Of a DNA stretch of 64,000 nt, positions 36,223 through 45,162 are shown piece after piece. The notes beneath the pieces were generated by a model. The model saw only the letters and a list, made by a program, of their open reading frames with translations. It did no database searches and was not told the origin of the DNA. Source of the DNA: Haloglomus halophilum (lineage in GTDB: Archaea > Halobacteriota > Halobacteria > Halobacteriales > Haloarculaceae); contig NZ_CP101167.1 in NCBI RefSeq assembly GCF_024298885.1, positions 1-64,000 of the forward strand. The letters run 5' to 3'. Within the stretch, counting starts at the first letter, position 1, and the number at the start of each line of letters is the position of its first letter. Position numbers and translations under genes: made by a program.

Positions 36223-36666
36223 CTATTGCCGTTCTACTAGAACATTATTGGTTACCCGAAGAACAACGGAGTCGTGTTGATTAACGACCTTACGCATAAT
36301 CGTCACGAGTCCTCGGGAAGGATTGGATTTTGATGGGCGCTTCTCAAGGATTTCAAGCGTCGTGGAAAGTGTATCTCCGGGACGAACAGGATTCGGGAAC
36401 TCTGCTTCGTCAAAACCGACGCTCCCTAGCAGGTGGCTTTCTCGAAAGAAACTATCGACGACTTGTTTCTGGGAGAGTGCAAAAGTTTGCAGTCCACTTG
36501 CGATTACGCCATTAAATGGCGTTTCCGCTGCGGTCTCTTCGTCAATATGGAACGGAAGCGGATCGTATTTCTGCCCGAACTCAAGGATTTCTTGCTTGGT
36601 AACTTCGACATCATCGGTTTTATGAGTTTCGCCGACGACGAAATCTTCGTAATATCTATTATACAT
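36223..36666 (-). CDS. MaoC-like (R)-specific enoyl-CoA hydratase
   Basis: 147-residue single hot-dog domain with the hydratase pair in YDPLPFHIDEETAAETPFNGVIASGLQT (Asp and His) and NPVRPGDTL. It hydrates trans-enoyl-CoA. It is the last gene of a minus-strand operon (ligase, dehydrogenase, hydratase) for fatty acyl-CoA degradation, 13 bases after the dehydrogenase. Cytoplasmic. A polyhydroxyalkanoate supply role would be the other common use of this fold. Confidence 0.85.
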   Translation of the reverse strand: MYNRYYEDFVVGETHKTDDVEVTKQEILEFGQKYDPLPFHIDEETAAETPFNGVIASGLQTFALSQKQVVDSFFRESHLLGSVGFDEAEFPNPVRPGDTLSTTLEILEKRPSKSNPSRGLVTIMRKVVNQHDSVVLRVTNNVLVERQ

Positions 36667-36679
36667 ATCAATTTTTCGT

Positions 36680-37885
36680 CTAGAGGAGACCGTTTTGCTT
36701 AGCGATCGTGTTGAGTTGGATCTCGTCAGTTCCTTCTACGATCCGAAGCACTCTAGCGAGATGGAGATGATCAACAAATGGATTGTCCTCTGATAGGCCG
36801 TTTGCACCGTGAATCTGGACCGCGTTATCCGCAATTTCCCAGAAAGCGTTAGTCGCGAACCAATGGAAGATTGAGACATCCTCAACGATGTCGTTACCCT
36901 GATCCAGATTCCATGCGGTTCGTAGCCCCCCAGCGTCTGCCATATACGTTTTCGCACGTCCTCGTGCATACATGCTTGACACCTGCTGGAACGACCCGAT
37001 GGACTCTCCGAACGCTTCACGTTCTCGTGCATACTCCCGGCTCTTTTCAAGCAGATACTGGGAGTAGCCAACAGCTTCTGCTCCGAGTTCGAGTCGACCC
37101 ATCGTCAATAGTTCCATTGCATCTCGAAATGCGCCATGCTTGGGGCCAAGAACGCGTGATTCAGGTACGGCAACGTCGTCCAGAAGGATTTCGGCTTGCC
37201 AACCCTCTAAGCCAATAGCGTTGTTGACCGAGCCGACTTCGAACTCGTCTCGTTCGACGATGAAACACGTGATACCATCGTATCGCCGATCGACCTCCGC
37301 CAGCGGCTTTGTCCGTGCCAGCACGAGGGCGAAATCGCAGAATGCCGCGTTCGTAATCCACTGCTTTCGACCGTTGATTATCCATTCGTCACCGTTCTTT
37401 TCAGCTTCGGTTGACATCGAGGGTGAGTCAGAGCCGACATCGGGTTCAGTTTGACCGAATGCAGTCGATTTCTTACCACGCACGACTGGCTTGAAGTACC
37501 GTTCGACCTGTTCACCCTCAGCAAGACCCAATAACGCATTTGGCCCCTCCGGCCCCTTGAGGACATACTCAGAGAGCCCTCGTCCCTTCGAAGCGACGTG
37601 GCGCTTCGCTGCGTACCACGTTATTTTTGAGACCCCTTGGCCACCCACCTCTTCGGGCATATGCATAGCATAAAACCCAGCCTCACCACTCTTTTGACGA
37701 ATACTCTGGATTGCTTCGAGTATCTCATCAGTGGGTTGACCGTTTGCTCGTCGACCTAGGGTGGGATTGTTAAGTTTCGATTCAAGGTCACTTGTTAAGG
37801 GTGCTACTTCCCGCTCAATAAACTCATCAAGGCTGTTCAATACGAGCTGCGTCTCTTCGTCAACTTCGAAATTAATGCCTGTCAT
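36680..37885 (-). CDS. Acyl-CoA dehydrogenase
   Basis: 401-residue FAD enzyme catalysing the first, oxidising step of beta-oxidation. It shows the three-part fold: a helical N-terminus, a beta middle with KQWITNAAFCDFALVLART, and a C-terminal helical bundle with VQIHGANGLSEDNPF and RIVEGTDEIQ near the end. GTDEIQ and the QIHGG-like segment are family signatures. It lies between the acyl-CoA ligase and the MaoC hydratase in one operon. Confidence 0.93.
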   Translation of the reverse strand: MTGINFEVDEETQLVLNSLDEFIEREVAPLTSDLESKLNNPTLGRRANGQPTDEILEAIQSIRQKSGEAGFYAMHMPEEVGGQGVSKITWYAAKRHVASKGRGLSEYVLKGPEGPNALLGLAEGEQVERYFKPVVRGKKSTAFGQTEPDVGSDSPSMSTEAEKNGDEWIINGRKQWITNAAFCDFALVLARTKPLAEVDRRYDGITCFIVERDEFEVGSVNNAIGLEGWQAEILLDDVAVPESRVLGPKHGAFRDAMELLTMGRLELGAEAVGYSQYLLEKSREYAREREAFGESIGSFQQVSSMYARGRAKTYMADAGGLRTAWNLDQGNDIVEDVSIFHWFATNAFWEIADNAVQIHGANGLSEDNPFVDHLHLARVLRIVEGTDEIQLNTIAKQNGLL

Positions 37886-37915
37886 ATCCCTGTTTGAATC
37901 TAGTCTAAGATGCTT

Positions 37916-39565
37916 TCAATCGAAGTACCGACCTTCGTACTGATTACGGATTACTTTCTTGTTGTTTTTCCCCACACTTGTTTTTGGAATCTCGTTAGTG
38001 AACTCAATTTCATCGGGGAGTTGCCAGTCCGCGAACCGCTGGGAAAGAATTTCATCGAGTTCTTCACGATCGAATTCGTCTTCGACCTCAACAAGTGCGA
38101 ATGGGCGCTCTTCCCATTCCGGGTGTTCAAGGCCAACAACGCACGCGTCTCTGACATCCGGATGTTCGATGAGGAGGTTTTCCATGTCGACAGACGAAAT
38201 CCATTCCCCACCGCTTTTAATAACATCCTTGATACGGTCAGTGATCTTTAGATATCCTTCCTTATCGATAACCCCAGCGTCTCCGCTTTTCCAGAACCCA
38301 TCGTCAGTGAACGAATGTTCGGTTCGGTCGTCGTCATGGTAACTGCTTACCACCCATGGGCCACGGATGAGAATTTCTCCGGCGGATTCACCGTCGTGTG
38401 ATAGTTCCTCCCCTGTGGTAGGATCGACTATTTTCATCTCGATACCCGGGACAGTCAGTCCCTGCTTGCGCCGCATATCGAGCTTTTCTTCCTCAGAGAG
38501 GTCTTCTTCAAGCGACGGCTTGATGTAGTTCATCGTTACCAGCGGGGTCGTCTCAGTTGCGCCATATGCATGGACGATCTCTGCCCCCGTGAGTTCTTTG
38601 TATCCCCGTATCATGTCCAGCGGCGGCTCTGTGGCCCCAGACATCATCTGTAGATCGTTCCAGTTCGGGATATCGTCGAGATCCCGAATGTAATCAAGCA
38701 TCGGCATAAAAATAGCTGGTGCCCCGTTTGTTACGGTCGCATCCTCGTCACGGATGAGATCAACCAGCGGTTCGGGATTTTCCGCCCGATATCGGCCTGG
38801 GAACGCAAGCTTTGCGCCAGCGTACGTCGCAGCGTAGGCCAGTCCCCATCCTTGTCCATGGAACATCGGAGTGATTTGAGCGACTGAGTCCTCATGTGAG
38901 ATACCGATGGAATTCGCCAACTGCATCGTGTGTAGGTAGATGCTCCGGTGGGAATAGTACACCCCTTTGGGACGCCCCGTCGTTCCAGTCGTGTAGCAGG
39001 CACTGTATGCCGATGTTTCGTCGATGTATGGCCAATCGTACTCCGGCTCCGCCTCAGTTAATATGTCTTCATAGGAGTACGTCGGCTCGAGATCGGTTTC
39101 GACCTCGTCGAGCTCGTTATCAGTCATGACGACGAATCCCTCTATGGAACTGACCTCGTGGGCGACACCTTCAGCGACTTCCAGAAGGGATTCGTCGACC
39201 ACTAAGAACCGCGGTTCCGAGTGATTTAACACATACTGTAGTTGATCTGAATGCAGTCGGAGATTGAGCTGAAGGAAAACGGCACCGGTTCCGGGAATGC
39301 CGAAATAGCATTCATAGTGACGGTGGTCATTCCACGCAAGCACACCTACGCGATCTCCGGCCTCAACACCCAACTCTTCGAGGGCATTGGCCAAGCGCTG
39401 CATTCGTTCGTACGCCTCTCCGTAGGTGTACCGGAACTGGTCTTCACCTGTTCCTGAGACGATTTCCCGATCAGGAACGTTTCGTGCTGCCGCCTCGATG
39501 AATCTTGTCGTGTTGAGCGGATACTCGTCTCCACTAGTCGATGGGAATCCATCTATGACCTCCAT
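37916..39565 (-). CDS. Long-chain acyl-CoA ligase (AMP-forming)
   Basis: 549-residue adenylate-forming enzyme that activates fatty acids to acyl-CoA with ATP. The phosphate-binding motif YTTGTTGRPKGVYYSH is near residues 191-206. The AMP site is in HAYGATETTPLV, the hinge in KSGDAGVIDKEGYLKITDRIKD, and the catalytic lysine region SVGKNNKK is near the C-terminus. Full length. First of three genes for acyl-CoA use on this strand; 30 bases separate it from the dehydrogenase. Confidence 0.93.
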   Translation of the reverse strand: MEVIDGFPSTSGDEYPLNTTRFIEAAARNVPDREIVSGTGEDQFRYTYGEAYERMQRLANALEELGVEAGDRVGVLAWNDHRHYECYFGIPGTGAVFLQLNLRLHSDQLQYVLNHSEPRFLVVDESLLEVAEGVAHEVSSIEGFVVMTDNELDEVETDLEPTYSYEDILTEAEPEYDWPYIDETSAYSACYTTGTTGRPKGVYYSHRSIYLHTMQLANSIGISHEDSVAQITPMFHGQGWGLAYAATYAGAKLAFPGRYRAENPEPLVDLIRDEDATVTNGAPAIFMPMLDYIRDLDDIPNWNDLQMMSGATEPPLDMIRGYKELTGAEIVHAYGATETTPLVTMNYIKPSLEEDLSEEEKLDMRRKQGLTVPGIEMKIVDPTTGEELSHDGESAGEILIRGPWVVSSYHDDDRTEHSFTDDGFWKSGDAGVIDKEGYLKITDRIKDVIKSGGEWISSVDMENLLIEHPDVRDACVVGLEHPEWEERPFALVEVEDEFDREELDEILSQRFADWQLPDEIEFTNEIPKTSVGKNNKKVIRNQYEGRYFD

Positions 39566-39710
39566 GGATTCTTGTTATGTGCTTTCATATATATAGGTTC
39601 GGGGTGACAACCTATTCTGTTGTTGCCGATTGGGAAACAATTTTTAGAGGTGTCTAACGACAGATCTTTAGATAGGAATGTGAAACCGAATATCTAGTAA
39701 AAACAAAAAA

Positions 39711-40883
39711 TCAGCGGTTACTGAGGATCGTTACTGTCGATACGCCGCCTTCACCTACAAGTGCGCCACCCGAGTTCTGGGCTAATCCAATAGACGGATT
39801 TTCAACCTGCCGGGCTCCCGCCTCGCCACGGAGTTGCCAGACGAGTTCACAAATCTGGGCCACCCCCGTTGCTCCCACCGGATGACCGCGTGACTTGAGT
39901 CCACCACTTGGATTAACCGGAGTACGACCATCGAGCATAACGTCACCACTCCGGACGAGTGAAGCACCTTCCCCTCGATCCGCTAACCCTAGTCCTTCGT
40001 AATGCATTAGCTCGCCGATGGTAGCCGCATCATGAACTTCGACAACATCCAGATCATCCGGGCCGATACCAGCCTCACTGTAGGCCTTTTGGGCCACGCG
40101 TTCGTCAAGTTCTTCACGCCAGAATTCGACCTCCTCAAGGTAATTGCCGCTCAACATTTCGGCAGCATCGACGTAGATTGGTTCTTCAACCAACTCTTCG
40201 GCGATTTCGCCGCGTGCGATGACTGCTGCTGCTGCTCCATCTGACATTGGACAGGCATCAAGCAGCCGGATAGGATCGGAGATTGGGCGGGATTCAAGGA
40301 TGTCGTCGCGGTCAACGTTGAGCTGAAGATGTGCCCGTGGATTTTTAAGCCCATTGTCATGGTTTTTGACCGCGATGTCGGCCAATTCCTCGCGTACATT
40401 ACCGAACTGATTCATGTAGGCATTAGCGCGCATCCCGTAGAGGCCCATGAACGTCATCCCCATTGCACCCTCAACTTCTGCGTCCGCCGCACCAGCCATA
40501 TCTTTGAGAGTAACCTCCGTCGGGACACCAGTCATTTTCTCAACACCCATAGCGAGCACGATATCGGATTCGCCTGATTGAACTCTCTTATAGGCCTCTT
40601 GGAATGCACAGGTTGAGCTGGCACACGCGTTCTCAACTCGGATGACCGGGATACCTGTTACCCCTACTTCTCGGAGTATTGCTTGGCCAATAACGCTGGT
40701 TTGATCCTGGGCAGTAGTAGCGACATTACCGATATACGCTTCCTCGATATCATCTGGTTCAACGCTCGAAGACAAGAGCGCTTCACGAACGGCTCTGCTC
40801 CCAAACTCAGTTACGCGCTGTCCCTCCAGTTCGCCGAAGTCGGACTGGCCGACGTTGATGACAGCTACTTCGTTTTCAGTCAT
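39711..40883 (-). CDS. Thiolase (acetyl-CoA acetyltransferase type)
   Basis: 390-residue thiolase. The nucleophile cysteine lies in VENACASSTCAFQ near residue 87, a histidine in VVEVHDAATIGELM, and GGLKSRGHPVGATGVAQ is the GHP motif. The usual C-terminal CxG is replaced by NSGGALVGEGG, as in the archaeal/SCP-x group that works with a DUF35 protein. It cleaves or forms 3-ketoacyl-CoA. Its start overlaps the end of the DUF35 gene by four bases, so the two are coupled. Confidence 0.9.
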   Translation of the reverse strand: MTENEVAVINVGQSDFGELEGQRVTEFGSRAVREALLSSSVEPDDIEEAYIGNVATTAQDQTSVIGQAILREVGVTGIPVIRVENACASSTCAFQEAYKRVQSGESDIVLAMGVEKMTGVPTEVTLKDMAGAADAEVEGAMGMTFMGLYGMRANAYMNQFGNVREELADIAVKNHDNGLKNPRAHLQLNVDRDDILESRPISDPIRLLDACPMSDGAAAAVIARGEIAEELVEEPIYVDAAEMLSGNYLEEVEFWREELDERVAQKAYSEAGIGPDDLDVVEVHDAATIGELMHYEGLGLADRGEGASLVRSGDVMLDGRTPVNPSGGLKSRGHPVGATGVAQICELVWQLRGEAGARQVENPSIGLAQNSGGALVGEGGVSTVTILSNR

Positions 40884-41314
40884 TGTTCTTCCTCCATGGG
40901 GCGGAACATATGGCCAAACAACGGTTCACCGGTCTCCGGATCTGTCTTGATTTTTTCAAGTACCAGTTCCACTTGGTCGCCAACTTCGAGTGATCTTTCT
41001 TTCCACTCGGTGAAGCGAGAGTAAACCTGTACGTTTTCCAGGTTCACAAAGCCGAATGCGTACGGTGGTTCGATTCCATCTTGACCAGTATGTGCAACGG
41101 TGTAGGTCTCGAGGTGTCCTGTTCGTGCAAGTTCGACATCAGAGACGTTGTCCGAAAGACAATTGCGGCAAAACGGCCGAGATGGAAAGACAACGTACTC
41201 GCACTCGGAACATTCGGTCCCTATCAGCACTGGATTATCATCGGCGGCAATACGAATCGACCCGTCAACGACGAGTCCCGACGACTCATTATAGTCGGGG
41301 TGCACCTGTCGCAT
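40880..41314 (-). CDS. DUF35 OB-fold zinc-ribbon partner of thiolase
   Basis: 144 residues. A rubredoxin-like zinc ribbon (CSECEYVVFPSRPFCRNC) is followed by an acyl-CoA-binding OB fold (YTVAHTGQDGIEPPYAFGFVNL). In archaea such proteins hold the CoA for the adjoining thiolase in a complex. The TGA overlaps the ATG of the thiolase gene. Upstream is a 546-bp spacer that probably holds the promoter of this pair. Confidence 0.88.
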   Translation of the reverse strand: MRQVHPDYNESSGLVVDGSIRIAADDNPVLIGTECSECEYVVFPSRPFCRNCLSDNVSDVELARTGHLETYTVAHTGQDGIEPPYAFGFVNLENVQVYSRFTEWKERSLEVGDQVELVLEKIKTDPETGEPLFGHMFRPMEEEQ

Positions 41315-41860
41315 ACGCTCCCAAATTGATGCTGTGTATATAAGTGTTTGGCCGGTAGTCCGGTGGTGTAGTATCCATTGGTGGAACGCGCAGTCGCCCT
41401 GTTTCTGCTCGTTTTGGGACGCTATGCTGCTCTTTTCGAGAGACCGTGCTGAAGAGACGGGCCAGTCGGTGTCACCGACTGGCCCGTCACATCCTCGCAG
41501 GTGAAGTTCCCGAATTGTTGGGTGAAAATTACCTGAGGACGCCCATTGCGGAACAATTCCTTCATAGCTTCGTATCCCATCGTAAATCGAATGGTTAGCG
41601 GCAATGACACCAGCGCGTCGAGTCCCTTCTCTGCCTCTGTTTTATGCTCTCTAGGAACCACCGGAGATCTCACTTTCCACTACCTCACCAGACAGCACCA
41701 GGTAGTACTTCGAACGAGATTAAATCACCAGAACGCGATTTTCCTATGGTATTGTGAGTGGCCTCGGAAGAGCAATAGAACCACCAATGACCGATGAAGC
41801 ATCAAAGACTGGGGAAAATTATAACAAGGACGATGGAGACGTCTTAAGCACGGTGAAAAA
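41315..41860. other. Promoter spacer with a 33-bp palindrome
   Basis: No convincing gene: an 83-codon minus-strand frame (41422-41673) has no recognisable domain. 41456-41488 holds a perfect palindrome with 16-bp arms (GACGGGCCAGTCGGTG and its complement) and one central base. The region separates divergent beta-oxidation operons. Confidence 0.6.
41456..41488. repeat. Perfect 33-bp palindrome
   Basis: Left arm 41456-41471, single T at 41472, right arm 41473-41488, all 16 pairs matched. With no T run after it, it does not look like a standard terminator. It could be an operator for the nearby IclR protein or a remnant of an element. Confidence 0.75.
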
Positions 41861-43834
41861 ATGAGTGCGCCACTAACCGAAAGTGTAGAGACTGTGACAG
41901 TCGTCGGAGGCGGAACAATGGGTCATGGTATCGCTCAAACCTTTGCGATGTCTGGATACGACGTTACGATTATCGACATCAACGAGGACGTCTTGAAAAC
42001 CGCTCTCGAAAAAATCGAAGGAAGTCTCGAGAAACTCACTAAGGATCCGGATGCCGTATTAGCACGGATCAAGACGACGACGTCAGAGGAAGATGCCTAC
42101 GGTGATGCCGATCTTGTCGTCGAAGCAGTACCTGAGAACATCGACTTGAAACAGGATGTTTTTAGTACGATCGATGACCACGCACCGGAAAGAACGATTC
42201 TAGCGACCAATACTAGTACTCTCCCGATCACCGAAATTGCGTCCGCGACGGATCGGCCGAGCAAGGTTGTCGGCCTGCATTTTTCCAATCCAGTTCAGCT
42301 TATGGACATCGTCGAGGTTATCCGGGGTGAGGAAACGGCCGACGATATATTTGAGGCGGCTGAAACGATCAGCGAGGCGATTGGCAAGACCCCAGTTCTC
42401 GTTGAGAAGGATATCCCCGGATTCCTTATCAATCGGATCAATCTCCGATTCTGGCTTGAGGCAGTTCGTCAGGTTGACCAAGAGGGGCGAGACAGGAAAA
42501 CAATAGACGCCGCGATCCGGCGGATCGGCCTTCCAATGGGACCGTTCGAGGTTCTCGACTTCAGTGGTATAGATGTCGCTACCATGGCTGCCCACTCGAT
42601 GCAAGAACGAGGAGTCGACCTGCACATCCCCGATCTGCTCGAAAAAAAAGAGGAGGCCGAGAATTACGGTATGAAGACCGGTGAGGGCTTCTACACATAT
42701 CCTGAACCAGGGGAGTATTCACGTGTTGAGATTCCACAGGAGCGTCGCCATGACTTCGATCCGAAACATCTAGTCGCGCCTGCTGTAAACGAAGCGGCTT
42801 GGATGCTGGCGAACAACGTGACCACGAAGTCAGAGATCGACAAGGCGATGCAAATCGGAATGAACTGGCCGCGAGGCCTCCTCGAGATGGCTGACGAGTA
42901 CGGGATTGACCGACTTGTCGAGACGTTGGAAGAGTTGCATTCCCGGTCGGGTTGGGATGAGTATGAACCCAACCCATCTCTTCATGAATCGGTGGCGAAC
43001 GGGGAACTCGGGCAGAAGACAGGAATCGGCTTCTACGAGTGGGAATACGAGCAGGCGGAGTTCGAGACGGTTAGATATGAGCGACGTGAATACACTGCAT
43101 GGATTACGCTCAACAGACCAGATCGACTCAACGCGCTTGACAAGTCGAGCTGGAACGGTCTGAAGGCCGCTCTCGAGAAGGCAGCGAATGACGACAAAGT
43201 TCGAGCGACAGTCCTCCAGGGAGCAGGACGAGCATTCTGTGCTGGCGACGACATCGCGGAGATCCAAAGCCTTGAGTCGACAGAGGATGCCAGAGAAATG
43301 TTCGAAGAGGTCGTAGGCCCGACGGTACAAACGATTCGCGATCATCCGAAACCGGTAATTGCAGCTGTTGAGGGAGCTGCTAACGGCGGGGGGTGTGAGC
43401 TCGTTCTACTTTGCGATCTTGCAGTCGCCTCTACGAACAGTAGCTTCGCGCTTCCAGAAGGACAGATCGGGGCGCTCCCACCAATTGGACTCACATACGG
43501 TCGGATGAGTCTCGGAAAGAAAGAGATCATGGAAATATCGCTGACAGGCGATCAATTCACCGCTACTGAAGCGGAATCGATGGGAATCGTCAATTACGCA
43601 GTTGATGAAACGCAGGTAGAAGATATCGTTCGTGAACTCGCTCATTCGACGACTGCATCGGGACCGAAGTCTGTTAGGGAAATGAAAGACCTATGGACAG
43701 AGATGGAAGACGATCTGCTAGAAACGTGGTTCGACGAGGCGATGGACCGGCTCGTCAAACGGACGCAGTCGGAAGAAGCTGAGAAGGGACTCTCGGCGTT
43801 TCTCGAAAAACGCGAAGCGGACTGGAAGCGATAG
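41861..43834 (+). CDS. 3-hydroxyacyl-CoA dehydrogenase/enoyl-CoA hydratase fusion
   Basis: 657 residues in two catalytic parts. Residues about 1-400 form an NAD-dependent 3-hydroxyacyl-CoA dehydrogenase with the Rossmann loop VVGGGTMGHGIAQTFA and GFLINRI. Residues about 400-657 form a crotonase-type hydratase with LNRPDRLNALDKSSW, AFCAGDDIAE and GGGCELVLLCDLAVAS. The order, dehydrogenase first, matches the haloarchaeal fusion. Together it performs the hydration and second oxidation of beta-oxidation. It is divergent from the thiolase pair. Confidence 0.92.
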   Translation: MSAPLTESVETVTVVGGGTMGHGIAQTFAMSGYDVTIIDINEDVLKTALEKIEGSLEKLTKDPDAVLARIKTTTSEEDAYGDADLVVEAVPENIDLKQDVFSTIDDHAPERTILATNTSTLPITEIASATDRPSKVVGLHFSNPVQLMDIVEVIRGEETADDIFEAAETISEAIGKTPVLVEKDIPGFLINRINLRFWLEAVRQVDQEGRDRKTIDAAIRRIGLPMGPFEVLDFSGIDVATMAAHSMQERGVDLHIPDLLEKKEEAENYGMKTGEGFYTYPEPGEYSRVEIPQERRHDFDPKHLVAPAVNEAAWMLANNVTTKSEIDKAMQIGMNWPRGLLEMADEYGIDRLVETLEELHSRSGWDEYEPNPSLHESVANGELGQKTGIGFYEWEYEQAEFETVRYERREYTAWITLNRPDRLNALDKSSWNGLKAALEKAANDDKVRATVLQGAGRAFCAGDDIAEIQSLESTEDAREMFEEVVGPTVQTIRDHPKPVIAAVEGAANGGGCELVLLCDLAVASTNSSFALPEGQIGALPPIGLTYGRMSLGKKEIMEISLTGDQFTATEAESMGIVNYAVDETQVEDIVRELAHSTTASGPKSVREMKDLWTEMEDDLLETWFDEAMDRLVKRTQSEEAEKGLSAFLEKREADWKR

Positions 43835-44375
43835 AAAGGTCCCGACGGAACTGTACGAATATTGATTGGCGGATACTAACGAATTCGGTTTCGGCAAATC
43901 GTTGGATAGCGTCTGCTTCTACCGTTAGAACTAGGGAGATGAAGCGGGAAACCGCCGCTGATTATGTCAAAGATCCCTGCTTCACAAAGAATGTTTGGAA
44001 AGTTCCGCGAACTCACCTTGATGTGTACGGTTCACACATCAGGCAGGCGGTGGCATAGTGAAATTAAGCTACGTCCGGCGATTCACTACAGCCATTTTAA
44101 CTTATACCACTAGGCTGGGTTGGATACCACGTCAGGTCGTATCCCCTTCGTTTTACTAAATGATTGATCACGCATCGCCTAGTGGCAGCGAATAGGCTCA
44201 CTACAACAACGGCCGGATCCAAAATTGTTGATATCGTCAACACTGGCTATAGTCGGATGATGGCCCTATAGACTAACAATAGTAGCTTTGTTATTCTATG
44301 GCCCTAGATGGGGGATTCCTAAAGCCTCCAATTGTCGATATTATCAACGTCTACGAACGTGTCATAGAATTCATC
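43835..44375. other. Gene-poor spacer
   Basis: AT-richer than its surroundings. A 39-codon plus-strand frame (ATG at about 43938, MKRETAADYVKDPCF...) could be a gene fragment, but I see no family. Nothing else is supported. Confidence 0.35.
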
Positions 44376-45135
44376 TCATAGCTTCACACAGCCCGGTTCG
44401 TTTCCTTGTTCGGAGGTGGTGATTGCAACAACGAGTCGGAGACACAGCGCAAGGAACACCTCTGTTCGTGCGTGGACGCGGCCTCGAGCACGCACATGCC
44501 CGAGGCCAGAGTCTTTGGCTATGTCGTTGGTTCGTTCGACCCCTGTCCGGTTGTCGTACGTCTCGTCCAAGATGGATTGTTTCAGCTGAACATCCTCGCT
44601 GTGTTCCTCGGTTCGGTCTTCGACCCTGTGTTCGATGTCTTTCAAGTCGTCAATGTTTCGCGGATTGTAGGGAGCAATCGGCACGACCCTGCGTTCAGCA
44701 GGTGGTCGTGCCAATCGAGGATGTCGTAGCTGCTGCCTCAAGCATCCTGACTGGCGTATTGATGGCGAGCGCGCCACGTGTGATGTGCATCGCCGTCTCT
44801 TAGTCTGCTTGTTTAGCCTGTTTGAACTCCGCTGCTATCGGAATCCTTGCACCGGTTGAGACGATTGTACACCCGAAGCTGTAGTAGTACTCTTTGGCGG
44901 TTGGATCGTAGTTTCATGAGACAGCGTCGTTGTACTGGATCATCTCGATGTGCGGCGAATTGGTGGAGTACGTCGAGTCGGGCAGACCCCGAATGCCGGC
45001 CTGCTCGACGAGCCTGTCGAAGAAGTCGTCGATAGCGTATTTGGGATTAGTGAGAAAGCCATCCGTGTTCGGTTTAGCTGAGAAACCAAGAGACTGCGCT
45101 CTACTGACGAAGTTATCGGCGTAGACCGCGTGGGG
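44376..45135 (-). pseudogene. Decayed DDE transposase cut by an ISH8-like element
   Basis: Minus-strand pieces of one transposase. The part nearest the next IS (about 45135 down to 44914) reads VYADNFVSRAQSLGFSAKPN and so on to a stop. Further down, about 44700-44376 reads APYNPRNIDDLKDIEHRVED and DNRTGVERTNDIAKDSGLGH, the C-terminal part of a haloarchaeal transposase. Stops and shifts lie between. The upstream end stops where the ISH8-like IS begins, so that element inserted into or beside it. Confidence 0.65.
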
Positions 45136-45162
45136 AGAGGTTGTGCTGAAGGAACTCTCCCC
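45132..45162 (+). promoter_or_regulatory. Hairpin over the ISH8-like transposase start
   Basis: GGGGAGAG at 45132-45139 and CTCTCCCC at 45155-45162 pair perfectly, with the GTG start (45143) in the loop. Any read-through transcript from outside would fold here and hide the start, as IS10-type elements do to limit their own expression. Confidence 0.55.

Noticed and set aside
41422-41673. 83-codon minus-strand frame between operons
   Set aside because: It has no start context or family, and the perfect palindrome falls inside its C-terminal part.
43938-44057. 39-codon plus-strand frame MKRETAADYVKDPCF...
   Set aside because: Too short to support, with no partner, family or promoter; kept only as a note.
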